Shown here: positions 63,160 through 64,000 of the stretch, piece after piece
How the letters are laid out: the number at the start of each line of letters is the position of its first letter
Position numbering within the stretch: the stretch's first letter is position 1
Assembly: GCF_029958905.1 (NCBI RefSeq)
Contig: NZ_CP124614.1
Coordinates: forward strand, 1,550,001 to 1,614,000
Source of the DNA: Vibrio sp. YMD68
Lineage (GTDB): Bacteria > Pseudomonadota > Gammaproteobacteria > Enterobacterales > Vibrionaceae
Direction of reading: 5' to 3'
Length of the DNA stretch: 64,000 bases
Notes under the pieces: model-generated
The model's input: only the letters and a program-made list of their open reading frames with translations
What the model was told of the DNA's origin: nothing
Database searches by the model: none
Program-made: the position numbers and the translations under genes

Positions 63160-64000
63160 TAGATTGATAAATATCATTGAGATCTTAAAAAAGGATACCG
63201 GAATAAACAATGCTATTGATGCCGTTGAGCAATTGTCACTGCTACTGTTAATTAAGTATCTCGATAAGGCTGTCTCAGTAGAATTACTAAATGAAAATCA
63301 TATTGGTTCGCCTCAGGGCTTATTTTGCGAACTGGGTGATTTTACAAAGGATGGTTCGGTAATTGACTTTTATACGTTAAGAGACAGATTAAGTCAGATT
63401 GCGACTAATATTAGTTTTAGTGAAAGTCAATTATCTCATAGCGTTTTCTCTCGCCATAACTGGAAAAAAATTGAAAACATTCTTGAACAGATACCTTTTA
63501 GAATAAGATCAAATAAAATATTATATTTGGTTGTACATAGATTGGAAGAGCTGGATCTATTAGAAGGTATTGAAGTCGATTTTGACTATCTATTGCTTAA
63601 CATGGTTAAAGACTCTGGTTCATCAGGTGCATATTATTCTCCAAGACCGTTGATTAAGGCAATGGTCAGTGTTTTAAACCCTGAGCCACTAGCTACTGTT
63701 TATGATCCTGCTATGGGAACAGGCGGGGCTTTTGTTGAGGTCAAAAAACACATGAAAGATGACATCAGCTTTAATAGTTTAAAATTTGTTGGCAATGATC
63801 TCAGTCCATTCGCGCATTTGATAGGAACGTTGAACTTACTTCTCAACGATATCGACATTAGTGGAGTGTCGATAACCGATTCATTGCTAGACAGACATGA
63901 TCAGGAGTACGAATTTGTTATATCGGGATTACCTTTCGGCAAGGCTAGTGAGTTAAGTAAGTACGAATACGATTATCATGGCTATAGCGGAAGTCTCGAA
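63149..64000 (+). CDS. HsdM-like N6-methylase with degenerate motif (partial)
   Basis: The first 284 residues of a gene cut by the window end. An N-terminal helical region (NAIDAVEQLSLLLLIKYLDK) and SAYYSPRP-like GAYYSPRPLIKAMVSVLNP, SAM motif I VYDPAMGTGGAFVEV near 190 and VGNDLSPFAHLIGTLNLLL match type I M subunits. The catalytic motif IV reads FVISGLPFGKAS where NPPF/NPPY is expected, so DNA methylation seems unlikely. ATG 63149 overlaps the ATPase stop by 11 bases. A target-recognition partner may lie beyond the edge. Confidence 0.75.
   Translation, partial: MNNNRLINIIEILKKDTGINNAIDAVEQLSLLLLIKYLDKAVSVELLNENHIGSPQGLFCELGDFTKDGSVIDFYTLRDRLSQIATNISFSESQLSHSVFSRHNWKKIENILEQIPFRIRSNKILYLVVHRLEELDLLEGIEVDFDYLLLNMVKDSGSSGAYYSPRPLIKAMVSVLNPEPLATVYDPAMGTGGAFVEVKKHMKDDISFNSLKFVGNDLSPFAHLIGTLNLLLNDIDISGVSITDSLLDRHDQEYEFVISGLPFGKASELSKYEYDYHGYSGSLE

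Larger units (their letters stand above)
39841..64000. mobile_element. Mobilizable element 2 with defence cargo (right end not in window)
   Basis: Integrase, AlpA-type regulator, MobI-like protein and TraI_2/MobH-type relaxase lie in order at 39841-44154, followed by defence-type genes to the window edge. This set suggests an integrative and mobilizable element that borrows a conjugation apparatus of SXT/R391 kind. No attachment repeats were found, so the cargo could also belong to more than one element. Confidence 0.6.

Noticed and set aside
33940..64000. Right attachment repeat of the tRNA-Val 3' end
   Set aside because: Reading through the island by eye showed no second copy of the T-arm/acceptor sequence; it may lie outside the window.

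Overview
The window looks like a Vibrio (Vibrionaceae) chromosome running into a stretch of integrated elements. Vibrionaceae signatures are a tandem glycine riboswitch before an AgcS symporter, the TtpC-ExbB2-ExbD2-TonB2 iron-transport operon with its DUF3450 and TPR partners, nirBDC-cobA behind an FNR-type box, CheV, and several GGDEF/EAL proteins. Genus is inferred from gene content and order only.

Bases 1-33863 are chromosomal backbone: a LysE exporter; the riboswitch-controlled amino-acid symporter (minus strand); a small membrane protein with a coiled-coil protein; a GGDEF-EAL protein; a PepT-like peptidase; the homogentisate pathway (hpd, hmgA, fahA, maiA) that takes tyrosine to fumarate and acetoacetate; a lactate/2-hydroxyacid dehydrogenase; lipocalin Blc; nirBDC-cobA (nitrite reduction plus siroheme synthesis); DUF2867 and DUF1801 proteins and Hpf; the TonB2 operon; a CitA/DcuS-type two-component pair; cheV; a DUF2726 protein; a diguanylate cyclase. 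Many backbone gene junctions carry short tandem duplications of 10-19 bp, several of them copying stop/start regions.

At 33864 a tRNA-Val(GAC) is followed at once by a tyrosine integrase, marking a genomic island with a hypothetical protein, a three-gene exported/lipoprotein operon and a 39-bp tandem repeat. A second, related integrase (39841) opens a second element with AlpA, a MobI-like protein and a TraI_2/MobH-type relaxase, so it looks mobilizable. It runs past the right edge; no right attachment site was found.

The second element's visible cargo (44348-64000) looks like genome defence: (i) a methyltransferase plus an HNH endonuclease whose last 26 codons lie in the -1 frame behind a T TTA AAG heptamer; (ii) a divergent WYL (BrxR/CapW-like) regulator facing a four-gene overlapping SMC-type operon of Wadjet layout (kleisin-like, MukE/JetB-like, SMC ATPase, Toprim nuclease); (iii) a type I restriction-modification operon with a small HTH gene, two different HsdM subunits, a PD-(D/E)xK-like protein between them, HsdS and HsdR; (iv) attached to hsdR, an ABC ATPase with a DUF4435/Toprim-like C-terminus broken by a frameshift at an A6 run, overlapping a third HsdM-like protein with a degenerate catalytic motif, cut by the window end. 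Modules (iii) and (iv) contain the least familiar arrangements here.
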